From: Lentisphaeria bacterium UBA1829
Lineage (GTDB): Bacteria > Verrucomicrobiota > Lentisphaeria > Victivallales > UBA1829
Reading direction: 5' to 3'
DNA: 14,102 nt
NCBI GenBank assembly: GCA_002338895.1
Contig: DDJH01000255.1
Location: 1,263-15,364 of the forward strand
Shown here: piece after piece, positions 1 through 6,925 of the stretch
Layout: every line of letters begins with the position of its first letter
Numbering within the stretch: position 1 is the first letter of the stretch
Position numbers and translations under genes: made by a program
Notes under the pieces: model-generated
The model's database searches: none
Told to the model about the DNA's origin: nothing
The model's input: the letters and a program-made list of their open reading frames with translations, nothing else

Positions 1-3000
1 TCCGGAAAGAGTCGGAAAGGCTCCGTCCGCGACTTTGAAAAATCCGGCCTTGTCACCGCCTCGGAACAGGACGGCATGCTTCTCCTGAACACGGCTCGTT
101 TTCAGAAGGCTCATCCCGGAAAAACGCTTGACTTCTACTATTTTCTCGACAATCCGAATCCCGGGAAAACGGTCGTTCTGGAAGCCGAACTTGCCGGACC
201 GGAAGGAGCATCCGCCGATCTCTATTTCGAGGGATCGACCGGGAAACACTTCTGGCGGAGAAAAACGGTTGTTCTGAAGGAGAAACCCTCGCTGTACCAG
301 TTTGAGATCAAATTTCCCGAAACGCTCCGGAGCGTCTCCTTCCGCATCACATTCAAGGATCTTCCGTATCTGAAAATCGGCAAAATCACCTACGGTGTCA
401 AAAAAGACGACGAAAAAACCGATCCCCGTGCCAATCATATTTTCAACGGCGGCGCGGAGCGGGGATTCTACAATGTGTATCCGCCCTCCGAGGTCCGGAT
501 CGCCAGACCTTCCATGAAAGTGGAGATCGACCGGAAGGAATCTCACAGCGGGAAACACTCGTTCCGACTGGATCCGGTGAAAGGAGGATTCAACCGTCTG
601 GTCTTCAACGCGGTTCCCTACCGAGTCGGGAAACCGATCGTCTTTTCGATGTATCTGAAAGCGGAAAAGCCGAACACACCGGTCAGCATCGGACTGTTCA
701 CCGCGCACGGATCCGCCTATAGAAAGGGTGTCCGCGTCGGGACGGAATGGAAGAAATATGAACTTGCCGTTCCTGTTTTCGGAGAAGAAGCACCCGGAGT
801 CAAGAAGCTCGGGAATCCGGCAATGACGGAAAGTTTTCACCATGTTTCGCCGATCGTCACACCGGAGGGACGGATCTGGCTGGACGATGCCGCCTGTCAG
901 CTCGCAGGGAAAAGCACGGATCTTCCGCTTCCGGAAATTGCGCTTTCCGGAACGCTCCGAGCGCCGCACGGTTATCTGTATGCGAACCGTCCCTTTCAAG
1001 GCACGATCCGCCTGGACGGCGCACAGAACGAGAGATGCCGTCTGAACTGGGAACTTCGCAACTGGAAAGAGGAGCGCATCGCGTCCGGAACTCTCGGAGA
1101 AGTGAAAACCCTTCCGGCGGAAAAGGAGTTTTCGATCCAGGTGCCGGAAAACGCATTCGGACCGATGAATCTGGTCTTCTCGGCGGAAACGGACAAAGGG
1201 AAAAGATTCACGCACACCTTCTATACCGGACGACTCCGTTCTCCGGGAAAATCCCTTCACCGGTGGGGAACGAATGTCCACACCTCGCCGCAGAACGACG
1301 CCTTTGTGATCCGTCTGTTCCGGGATTTCGGGATCGGGGCGGTCCGTCTCTGGGCGAAACCGAACGAAAAAGGCTGCGGAGGATTCCGTTCCGCCACCCG
1401 CTTCCATGACGCGGGCTTTCTGGTCATGGTGAACATTTCGGGAGCGGAACCCGGGGTCCCGTTCTACATTCCCAAAGACTCCCGTGCGTACATCACAAAG
1501 TATTTCAGGAATGCGATTCTTCAGCATCGCGGGAAGGTCGATTTCTACGAACTTTTCAACGAACCGGAAATCTGGGGAGGCCGCACCCGGAATCCGGATC
1601 CGTCGAACTATCTTGATGCAACGCCGGAAGCCTGCGGGAAAGCAACGATCGCAATGGCCGCTGCAATCCGGGAACTGGATCCGCATGCAAAAATCACCGG
1701 ACCCGGCTGTCATGTAAAAGCGGATTTTCTCAATGCGTGGCTGAAAACCGGCGTCGGACGCGTGCTGGACGCTCTGACGGAACACCCGTACCGCCAGCTG
1801 CCGGAGATGCCGGATCTTGAGACTGCGCAGAAGGATTTTCAGGCGGTTCTGAAACAATATCGCCCGAATCTTCCGATTCTCAGTTCCGAAAGCGGGAACA
1901 TGAATTTCCCGACCCTTCCGGACAACCGGATCCACCCGATCGCAATACAGAATGCGGCAAAGGATCTCCGCTATGCGCTGATCGAATTTGCCTGCGGAAT
2001 CAGGACCTATTTTCATTTTCAGTCGACCGGCATTGATCTCGGGTACGCCTGGACAGGAGTTCTCGGCGATCCGGAACACCACTGGGCTCCGGCACCGTTT
2101 CTGTACGCGGTCCGGAACGCGGCGGACCTTCTGGGCGACGCGCCGGTCGCTGAGCGTGTCCGGCTCGGACAGAACAAACGCTGCTACATCTATGATACAC
2201 CCTCCGGGAGAGTCGCGGTTCTGTGGCAGTGGAACGGCTCGCCGGAGACGCTGGTGTTCTCCCGTCCGGCCGACTTCATCGACATGATGGGAAACCACTT
2301 TACGACGAATCGACTGAAACTGGACGAATACCCTGTCTATCTGAAAACGCCCCTTTCCACGGAAGCGCTGAAACAGTTCCTTCTTTCGGCGAAACAGATC
2401 GGGATAGAGAAGCCCCTTCAGACCTCGGTCGAACTCCGCGGGAAAAACGCATTTGCGATCCGCCTGAACAATCTCACCTCTCAGACTCTGACGGGGAGCG
2501 TGGAATGCGCCGGACGCAAACAGGCCTTCAAACTTTACGGGGAAAAATCCCTTTCTCTGGAATACCCCTCCCCTGCGCCGATCTCCCTGAAGACGCAGCG
2601 GCTTCCCCTGAAAGTTCATGTGGACGGATTCCGGGATGAGGAAAAGACCATCCGTCTCAGCGGCATCACAGTCCCCCGTTCGCCGAAGGAGCTGAACATC
2701 GACGGCGATCTTTCGGACTGGCCGGCCGGATTTGCCTCCGTCGAACTGACCGGAGAACACGCGCGCCGTCTCCTTCCCTGGAGCGAATCCGACCGGAAGA
2801 ACCGTGCGGAACTGCGTTTTGCCTGGACTCCCTCCGCTCTCTATCTTGCCGTGACCGTGCACAAAGAGCAGTTCCATCCGGAGGAGCGGTTCGGAAAAAT
2901 GGCAATCTGGCGGGGCGACAGTCTGCAGATCGGAATCGATACGATGAAAAACGCCGTCCGGGAAACAAAAGGTCTCCAGTCGGATGACTTTGAATATGAG

Positions 3001-3327
3001 ATCGGCGAGTTCCGGAAACGTCCGCTGGTCTGGCGCCAGAAAGCCTCTTCCGCGACATGGGACAGTTTCGGAAAAGCGACCGGGGAAGTCGAAGACGTCA
3101 AACTTGCCATCCGTCATCTTCCGGGAAAGACGGTGTATGAGATGGCCTTCTCCCCCGTCTCCGTCAGTCCGTTCCGTCTTCTGGAAGGCTCCAGCTGCCG
3201 TCTGAACGTCCTCGTCAACTTCTCCGACGGTTCGAAGCGGATCGGATGGCTTCAGCTCTCTCCGGGCATGGGCGACATGCCGCATCGACCGGCGGAATTT
3301 CTTGATCTTGTCCTTCTCCCCCGCTGA
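1..3327 (+). CDS. Large clan GH-A glycoside hydrolase with C-terminal CBM9-like domain, 5'-partial
   Basis: The frame is open to base 1 with no stop, so the gene starts before the window; the first in-frame ATG is at 76 and residue numbers count from it. Order of parts: an N-terminal beta-rich region; a CBM4/9-like sandwich at about 120-280; a TIM-barrel at about 395-700; a beta-sandwich linker; and a CBM9-like domain at about 865-1083 carrying IWRGDSLQI (944-952). The barrel has the clan GH-A acid/base motif NEP with E496 (in FYELFNEPEIW) and a candidate nucleophile E605 in LSSESGN, 109 residues later, as expected for retaining enzymes of this clan. The role is hydrolysis of a polysaccharide or glycoconjugate; family (GH39-like or unclassified) and substrate cannot be settled. 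Secretion is likely by analogy with the neighbouring enzyme, but the N-terminus is outside the window. A strong terminator follows 10 nt after the TGA, so this is the last gene of its transcript. Confidence 0.85.
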   Translation, partial: SGKSRKGSVRDFEKSGLVTASEQDGMLLLNTARFQKAHPGKTLDFYYFLDNPNPGKTVVLEAELAGPEGASADLYFEGSTGKHFWRRKTVVLKEKPSLYQFEIKFPETLRSVSFRITFKDLPYLKIGKITYGVKKDDEKTDPRANHIFNGGAERGFYNVYPPSEVRIARPSMKVEIDRKESHSGKHSFRLDPVKGGFNRLVFNAVPYRVGKPIVFSMYLKAEKPNTPVSIGLFTAHGSAYRKGVRVGTEWKKYELAVPVFGEEAPGVKKLGNPAMTESFHHVSPIVTPEGRIWLDDAACQLAGKSTDLPLPEIALSGTLRAPHGYLYANRPFQGTIRLDGAQNERCRLNWELRNWKEERIASGTLGEVKTLPAEKEFSIQVPENAFGPMNLVFSAETDKGKRFTHTFYTGRLRSPGKSLHRWGTNVHTSPQNDAFVIRLFRDFGIGAVRLWAKPNEKGCGGFRSATRFHDAGFLVMVNISGAEPGVPFYIPKDSRAYITKYFRNAILQHRGKVDFYELFNEPEIWGGRTRNPDPSNYLDATPEACGKATIAMAAAIRELDPHAKITGPGCHVKADFLNAWLKTGVGRVLDALTEHPYRQLPEMPDLETAQKDFQAVLKQYRPNLPILSSESGNMNFPTLPDNRIHPIAIQNAAKDLRYALIEFACGIRTYFHFQSTGIDLGYAWTGVLGDPEHHWAPAPFLYAVRNAADLLGDAPVAERVRLGQNKRCYIYDTPSGRVAVLWQWNGSPETLVFSRPADFIDMMGNHFTTNRLKLDEYPVYLKTPLSTEALKQFLLSAKQIGIEKPLQTSVELRGKNAFAIRLNNLTSQTLTGSVECAGRKQAFKLYGEKSLSLEYPSPAPISLKTQRLPLKVHVDGFRDEEKTIRLSGITVPRSPKELNIDGDLSDWPAGFASVELTGEHARRLLPWSESDRKNRAELRFAWTPSALYLAVTVHKEQFHPEERFGKMAIWRGDSLQIGIDTMKNAVRETKGLQSDDFEYEIGEFRKRPLVWRQKASSATWDSFGKATGEVEDVKLAIRHLPGKTVYEMAFSPVSVSPFRLLEGSSCRLNVLVNFSDGSKRIGWLQLSPGMGDMPHRPAEFLDLVLLPR

Positions 3328-3337
3328 AAAACACCTG

Positions 3338-3387
3338 CATTCCCATCTGTCGCAAACCGGGACGGATGGGAATGTTTTTCTTTTTCC
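3338..3387 (+). terminator. Rho-independent terminator of the left glycosidase gene
   Basis: Arms CATTCCCATCTGTC (3338-3351) and GACGGATGGGAATG (3361-3374) pair over 14 positions with one U-G wobble, around a 9-nt loop. The run TTTTTCTTTTTCC follows directly (3375-3387). The stem begins 10 nt after the stop of the left glycosidase. In the opposite direction the stem is followed by CAGGTG and then five T, so it could also stop minus-strand readthrough from the oxidoreductase gene, less efficiently. Confidence 0.93.
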
Positions 3388-3547
3388 AGAACAGCGGAAC
3401 GCACGCAGCGGAAAATGCGTTGCAGATTGGATTTCCGCAAACACTCCCCCTACTCCGCAAGGCGTTTCAACGACCTGCAAGGACCTTCCCGATCCACACT
3501 TCATTGCCATTGCGGCAGCAGGAGATCGCGGGGAATTCGTATGAGGG

Positions 3548-3577
3548 TTCTCCGCCGGAGCATTCCCCGGCGGAGAA
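3548..3577. repeat. GC-rich inverted repeat (hairpin)
   Basis: Arms TTCTCCGCCGG (3548-3558) and CCGGCGGAGAA (3567-3577) are perfect 11-bp complements around an 8-nt loop. No proper T-tract follows on either strand: ACGATTGTTTC on plus, CCCTCATACG on minus. A classical intrinsic terminator is therefore doubtful, though the stem could end or protect the minus-strand transcript of the oxidoreductase, whose stop is 130 nt away. Confidence 0.7.
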
Positions 3578-3603
3578 ACGATTGTTTCTGCAAGTTGCAG
3601 AAA
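3575..3603. repeat. Overlapping inverted repeats next to the GC-rich hairpin
   Basis: GAAAC (3575-3579) pairs with GTTTC (3584-3588) around GATT. TTTCTGCAA (3585-3593) is the mirror complement of TTGCAGAAA (3595-3603) with a single central base. The first shares bases with the hairpin at 3548-3577, and the second shares bases with the first, so in RNA neighbouring folds compete. The near-perfect 19-bp dyad 3585-3603 could also be a protein-binding site. Function unknown. Confidence 0.55.
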
Positions 3604-3706
3604 ATGAAATGGAATGTTTGAATTCAGCACCCCCGGCAGCCGTCCGCGCATTGGATCGGAGGGATCCGTCGGCCGGCAGACCGGGTATGCGGTTTCGGAG
3701 GGAGAA

Positions 3707-5239
3707 TCAGAGTTCGATATCCCATCCGTTGCGGTTGACGGGCCGTTTCAGCCAGGTCGGATCGCCGGTGTTGTTGGCGAAGGTGCATTTGACCGGATCC
3801 CAGTCGAAGCTGGCATCATACACATAGCTCAGATTGCAGAGCAGGCAGAGAATCGAGGCGCGGGCGCCGGTCTCGGCCGGAGAGATCGTGGGCTTGCGGG
3901 AGATGCAGCATTCGATGAAGTTCTGTTCCTGAAGCGGACTGTTGTAAAGCTGAACCTTGGCATCGGCAAGTTTGAAATAGTCATCCAGCGTGTCGAGGCA
4001 GTTTGCAAGGCGGTCATCCTTCTTCTGGGAGGGATCGAATCCATAGTCTTCCCCGATGGAGGCGGCGACCTTCTTCATTTTGCTGAACGAGACATCATCC
4101 AGAGCCTTCCGGTTTTCGGGAGTCGGCTTGACCCCTTTTCCGACCCAGACGGCAATCCGTCCGCGGTTGACAGCGACAATTCCCTTGGTTCCGTAGAAGA
4201 CGGTTCCCCAGACACTGAACGGATTATGCTGCAGGATGCATCCATCCTCCATCACGAACTTCATTCCGAACTGGCGGCGACCTCCGTGGAGCGGATTGGC
4301 CGAATACGGCTCTTCGGAGCGGATCACCTTCACGGGTCCGGATTTGTCCAGATCGAGTCCCCACTGGGCGATGTCCAGATGATGTGCGCCCCAGTCGCCG
4401 TTGTAGCCGGTTCCGTAATTGTCGTCGAACCGCCAGAACATCGGGTAGAAATTAGCGACCTTGCGCGGCGCGCACTGATCCGAATAGGGGGACCAGGGAG
4501 CGGGGCCGAGCCACATATCCCAGTCGACATCGCTGTTCGGCGCGGATTCCGTCGGGATATCCTGGAACTTCTTCTCCTCTCCGTTCCACTGGCAGAAGAA
4601 GCGGTGCGGATGGGAAGGACCGCCGAGGTTGGCGGGGAAATCCGCGATATCGGTATTGTTCTGAGCGGAAGCATTTCCGTAATTGCAGTCGACATACTTG
4701 ATTTTTCCGATGCAGCCGTTGCGGACGATCATGCAGGCGGTGCGGAACTCGCGCCAGGAGCGCTGCATGGCACCGGTCTGGAAGACGCGTTTGAATTTTT
4801 TCTGAGCCTTCATGACCAGCATGGCTTCTTCGACGGAATAAGTCAGCGGTTTTTCGCAGTAGACATCCTTTCCGGCCTTCATGGCGGCGCAGGAGATATA
4901 GGCATGCCAGTGATCGGGAGTTGCGATGCAGACGGCGTTGATCTCCTTATCCTTGATGATGTCGCGGAAATCGGCGACGGCTTTGCACTTGGCCAGCTGA
5001 GGTTTCCTGTTCTTCTTGTAGTAATCGTTCACGAATTTGGTTCCGGCTTCCCGGCGGACCCGGTCACAGTCGCAGACCGCTTTGACGACCACATTTTTCT
5101 GTTTGATGATGTTCGGGACCAGCACGGTGCGTCCTTGAATACCGTAACCGATGAAAGCGATGTTGACGGTTTTTTCCGCGGTTCCGGCTTTTGTTTTTCC
5201 AGCCACCTTTGCTGTGCCATTTTTCATTTTTCCGGCCAT
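3707..5239 (-). CDS. Gfo/Idh/MocA-family NAD(P)-dependent oxidoreductase
   Basis: The 510-residue protein has an N-terminal Rossmann fold with the dinucleotide loop GYGIQG (31-36), the strand motif ATPDHWH (106-112) and the family signature EKP (129-131), whose lysine K130 is the usual catalytic base or acid. The C-terminal alpha/beta domain carries WDMWLGPAPW (240-249) and GDWGAHHLDIAQWG (281-294), typical of the large Gfo/Idh/MocA subgroup common in Planctomycetota and Lentisphaerota. Members oxidise or reduce sugars or sugar derivatives; some relatives (GH109) cleave glycosides with bound NAD. Specificity is not readable here. The start is supported by AGGAG at 5251-5255, 11 nt upstream; the internal Met5 has no such site. 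Instead of the Tat leader frequent in this subgroup there is a Lys/Ala/Gly/Thr-rich tail of about 24 residues, suggesting a cytoplasmic protein. It lies 95 nt after the AraC gene on the same strand, and the pair may be co-transcribed. Confidence 0.92.
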   Translation of the reverse strand: MAGKMKNGTAKVAGKTKAGTAEKTVNIAFIGYGIQGRTVLVPNIIKQKNVVVKAVCDCDRVRREAGTKFVNDYYKKNRKPQLAKCKAVADFRDIIKDKEINAVCIATPDHWHAYISCAAMKAGKDVYCEKPLTYSVEEAMLVMKAQKKFKRVFQTGAMQRSWREFRTACMIVRNGCIGKIKYVDCNYGNASAQNNTDIADFPANLGGPSHPHRFFCQWNGEEKKFQDIPTESAPNSDVDWDMWLGPAPWSPYSDQCAPRKVANFYPMFWRFDDNYGTGYNGDWGAHHLDIAQWGLDLDKSGPVKVIRSEEPYSANPLHGGRRQFGMKFVMEDGCILQHNPFSVWGTVFYGTKGIVAVNRGRIAVWVGKGVKPTPENRKALDDVSFSKMKKVAASIGEDYGFDPSQKKDDRLANCLDTLDDYFKLADAKVQLYNSPLQEQNFIECCISRKPTISPAETGARASILCLLCNLSYVYDASFDWDPVKCTFANNTGDPTWLKRPVNRNGWDIEL

Positions 5240-5250
5240 GATATACTGTG

Positions 5251-5255
5251 CTCCT
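5251..5255 (-). promoter_or_regulatory. Ribosome binding site of the oxidoreductase gene
   Basis: AGGAG on the minus strand, 11 nt before the ATG at 5239. It favours this start over the in-frame ATG at 5227, which has no purine-rich site in front of it. Confidence 0.6.
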
Positions 5256-5293
5256 GTTTAATTTATTTGGAACAAAACGAAAAAAGCTCCTTT

Positions 5294-5323
5294 ATAATGT
5301 ACTTCTTTCTGAAGAAATATCAA
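5294..5323 (-). promoter_or_regulatory. Candidate promoter for the oxidoreductase gene
   Basis: In the 95-nt gap after the AraC gene the minus strand reads TTGATA (5323-5318) as a -35-like box, followed by TACATT at 16 bp or CATTAT at 18 bp as weak -10 candidates. A better TATAAA (5296-5291) is spaced too far away. The small palindrome TTTCTGAAGAAA (5306-5317) sits in the spacer and could be an operator. The oxidoreductase may thus have its own promoter as well as readthrough from the regulator gene. Match quality is moderate and the call tentative. Confidence 0.3.
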
Positions 5324-5334
5324 CCTTTTTTGTT

Positions 5335-6162
5335 CTAAACCTGTCGATAATGGCTGCGAAACTGGCTTGGGGTCATTCGGGTGTATTTTTTAAACATCCG
5401 GAAAAACAGGAACAGATCGTTGTAGCCGCATGCCGTTGCGATTTCCTGCAGGCTCTTTTGAGTTCGGATGAGCATGCTTCGCGCGTTGGCGATCCGGCGC
5501 ATGCAGATATACTGTTTCGGAGGAAGGCCGTAGCGCTGGCGGAATTTGGCGGAGAGTTCGGAGCGCCGCATCGCAAATTTCTTATGCAGTTCATTCAGAT
5601 CGATTCCGTCGTTCAAGTTCTGTTCAATGTAGTTCATCACCCGATACAAACAGTCATCCCGCTCCAGTTCATCCCCATGAAGATGATTCATCTGCTCCAG
5701 GAACGGGAGAAGAATCTGATGAATCAGAACTCTTCTTTCGATATTCTCCCGGATCGATTCACGCCTCTCCAGAGCCTGATGGACAAAATCCATGATCCGT
5801 TTCCGGATTTCCGGCCATTCCTCCGAAGAGAGCTCCAGCGGATGATTGAATATTCCGATGGAATCCAGCGAATGCGAGGAAAAATGAATGAAAAAGTGCC
5901 TGCACTCCTCCTTGAATATATACTGAAACGGGATGCTCGACGGAATCAGATAGATTCCTCCCGGACGAAGCGGATAGATTCTCTGCGGAAACATCAAATT
6001 GAAACTGCCTTTTTCCACATAGTAAATCCGGATAAAGGGATGCGGTTCATACCCGAACGGCCACGGACGCCCCCGGATCCCGATCCCGCAGCCGACGGGG
6101 ATCAGATCCAGCGACTGCAGAAGCGGATCGGGCTTGAAATCAAACGATATAATCTTTTCCAT
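5335..6162 (-). CDS. AraC-family transcriptional regulator
   Basis: The 275-residue protein has an N-terminal cupin-like sensing domain (about 33-98, including the FIRIYYVEKGSF strand pair and PGGIYLIP) and a C-terminal AraC/XylS DNA-binding domain. Its two helix-turn-helix units lie at about 189-210 and 238-258, ending in the signature GYNDLFLFFRMFKKYTRMTP followed by SQFR, a good fit to the AraC consensus. The start is placed at 6162 because GGAG (6171-6174) lies 8 nt upstream and the product begins directly with MEKIISFDF. An upstream ATG at 6243 in the same frame falls inside the promoter region. Such regulators usually bind a sugar or glycan fragment and activate adjacent catabolic genes. 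Here it is divergent from the secreted-enzyme unit and precedes the oxidoreductase gene, so control of both is likely. The ligand is unknown. Confidence 0.93.
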   Translation of the reverse strand: MEKIISFDFKPDPLLQSLDLIPVGCGIGIRGRPWPFGYEPHPFIRIYYVEKGSFNLMFPQRIYPLRPGGIYLIPSSIPFQYIFKEECRHFFIHFSSHSLDSIGIFNHPLELSSEEWPEIRKRIMDFVHQALERRESIRENIERRVLIHQILLPFLEQMNHLHGDELERDDCLYRVMNYIEQNLNDGIDLNELHKKFAMRRSELSAKFRQRYGLPPKQYICMRRIANARSMLIRTQKSLQEIATACGYNDLFLFFRMFKKYTRMTPSQFRSHYRQV

Positions 6163-6170
6163 AACCCTTT

Positions 6171-6174
6171 CTCC
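6171..6174 (-). promoter_or_regulatory. Ribosome binding site that sets the AraC start
   Basis: GGAG on the minus strand (in GGAGAAAGGGTTATG), 8 nt before the ATG at 6162. The in-frame ATG at 6180 has AGGAA directly abutting it, and the one at 6243 has no site, so the shorter 275-residue product is preferred. Confidence 0.75.
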
Positions 6175-6210
6175 GTGCATTTCCTGCAAAATGGACAGAA
6201 AATCCATAAG

Positions 6211-6243
6211 ATTGTAACATATATTCAATACACAGAAAGTCAA
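6211..6243 (-). promoter_or_regulatory. Candidate extended -10 promoter of the AraC gene
   Basis: The minus strand carries TGTTACAAT (6219-6211), an extended -10 of the TGnTAnAAT type, about 50 nt upstream of the AraC start. TTGACT (6243-6238) resembles a -35 box, but the 21-bp spacing is too long for ordinary sigma-70 use, so the extended -10 would carry most of the activity. It overlaps the promoter of the divergent unit. Confidence 0.5.
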
Positions 6244-6249
6244 GAATAT
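6221..6249. promoter_or_regulatory. Candidate operator: inverted repeat across both divergent promoters
   Basis: ATATTC (6221-6226) and GAATAT (6244-6249) form a perfect 6-bp inverted repeat with a 17-bp spacer. The arm centres are about 23 bp apart, close to two helical turns. The repeat encloses the -35 boxes of both divergent promoters. Binding by the adjacent AraC protein is a reasonable guess, but AraC proteins more often use direct repeats, and AT-rich DNA forms short dyads by chance. Confidence 0.35.
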
Positions 6250-6257
6250 GCTATAAT
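6229..6257 (+). promoter_or_regulatory. Strong sigma-70-like promoter of the secreted-enzyme unit
   Basis: TACACA (6229-6234, 4 of 6 to consensus), a 17-bp spacer and a perfect TATAAT (6252-6257), with an extended -10 TG at 6249-6250. Transcription would begin near 6264 and leave a leader of about 37 nt before the ATG at 6301. It is the only promoter-like sequence seen ahead of the three-gene unit 6301-10912. Confidence 0.7.
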
Positions 6258-6300
6258 ATAACCAAACGACCCCATCAAAAAAATTTTATGAAAGAGACCA

Positions 6301-6909
6301 ATGAAACTTTCTACCATTCTTCTGGGATTTCTGATCTCTCCGCTCCCGCTTCCTGCGGGAACCACACTCTCTGCCCATGCCGACGGCGAACTGCTGGATT
6401 CCGACGGCGACGGCATCTTTGAAACAATCCGGAAAGACTCCCTGGAATTCCGGGTCCTCGCCTCCCCCGCCCGGAAAAGCTGCGCGGTTCTGGAGTTCAA
6501 AATGCCGGAAGGGAAAAACCCGGCAAAAAAAGTCATGCTCCGTCTGTACCTGAACGGGAAATCCGGATCGACGGCATGGCCGGAAACAGCCGGTTCCCAC
6601 GGACCGGAATGCGTGCTCTTCGGCTATCTCGCCCCGAACGCCGACGGGGAACTCTCGCTGAGCGACGACGGAACAGGCGAAAAAATCACACCCGTCCTTG
6701 AGGCCAAAGCGACAGATGTGAAACAGCCTCTTCTTCTGGATGTCACCGCATGGTTCAACCGGGCGGTGGACCGACAATCCCCCTTCATCGGCTTCCGGAT
6801 CGAAACAACGGATCAGCCGGGCTCTCCCAATGGCTGGCGCTTCCGCTCCTCCGAATTCGGCAGGAAGTATGCGGAGCGCTGGACTCCTGCGCTGCTTGTT
6901 TCAAGATAA
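6301..6909 (+). CDS. Secreted CBM96/DNRLRE-like domain protein
   Basis: The 202-residue protein begins with a signal peptide (Met-Lys, a hydrophobic stretch to about residue 20, possible cleavage after LSA at 23-25). A short acidic segment with DSDGDG (33-38) follows, resembling a DxDxDG calcium-binding loop. The rest matches the general pattern of CBM96/DNRLRE domains: paired beta-strands (VMLRLYL, 78-84), a late strand LLLDVTAWF (144-152), then FRSSEFG (181-187) and ALLVS near the end. Such domains bind polysaccharide such as alginate or serve as adhesive modules, usually as parts of larger enzymes; standing alone is less common. It is the first gene after the divergent promoter, and the glycosidase gene starts 16 nt after its stop. 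The ribosome binding site is weak (AAAGAG, 6291-6296). Domain assignment is by pattern only. Confidence 0.75.
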   Translation: MKLSTILLGFLISPLPLPAGTTLSAHADGELLDSDGDGIFETIRKDSLEFRVLASPARKSCAVLEFKMPEGKNPAKKVMLRLYLNGKSGSTAWPETAGSHGPECVLFGYLAPNADGELSLSDDGTGEKITPVLEAKATDVKQPLLLDVTAWFNRAVDRQSPFIGFRIETTDQPGSPNGWRFRSSEFGRKYAERWTPALLVSR

Positions 6910-6913
6910 CGAC

Positions 6914-6919
6914 AGGGGG
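6914..6919 (+). promoter_or_regulatory. Ribosome binding site of the central glycosidase gene
   Basis: AGGGGG, 6 nt before the ATG at 6926. Together with the signal peptide that starts there, it decides the start; the reading frame is open further upstream to an ATG at 6740, inside the preceding gene. Confidence 0.7.
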
Positions 6920-6925
6920 TGCGGA

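Larger units (their letters stand above)
3328..3706. other. Convergent intergenic region
   Basis: This 379-nt gap separates two converging genes. It holds an intrinsic terminator at its left end (3338-3387) and a cluster of overlapping inverted repeats (3548-3603). The remainder, 3388-3547 and 3604-3706, shows no convincing coding potential, RNA gene or mobile-element end. Short reading frames that cross it on the plus strand lack a good ribosome binding site and run into the antisense of the oxidoreductase gene. Confidence 0.7.

Noticed and set aside
3366..3544. Possible small genes in the left convergent gap
   Set aside because: Open frames begin inside the terminator or the end of the preceding gene, lack ribosome binding sites and show no domain or coherent composition.
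3614..5338. 574-residue open frame on the plus strand opposite the oxidoreductase gene
   Set aside because: It lies antisense to a clear Gfo/Idh/MocA gene, has low-complexity Gly/Asp/Ile-rich sequence with no recognisable domain and no good ribosome binding site. It stays open because of codon bias on the other strand.
6163..6243. N-terminal extension of the AraC protein from the ATG at 6243
   Set aside because: It would place coding sequence over the promoter elements and has no ribosome binding site. The ATG at 6162 has GGAG at the right distance and gives a normal-length protein.
5248..6261. 337-residue open frame on the plus strand opposite the AraC gene
   Set aside because: It is antisense to a protein with an excellent AraC signature and runs into the promoter region; no domain is visible.
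6740..6925. Upstream extension of the central glycosidase into the preceding gene
   Set aside because: The extension overlaps the DNRLRE-like gene in another frame, is Ser/Arg/Pro-rich, and would bury the signal peptide that begins at the ATG at 6926.
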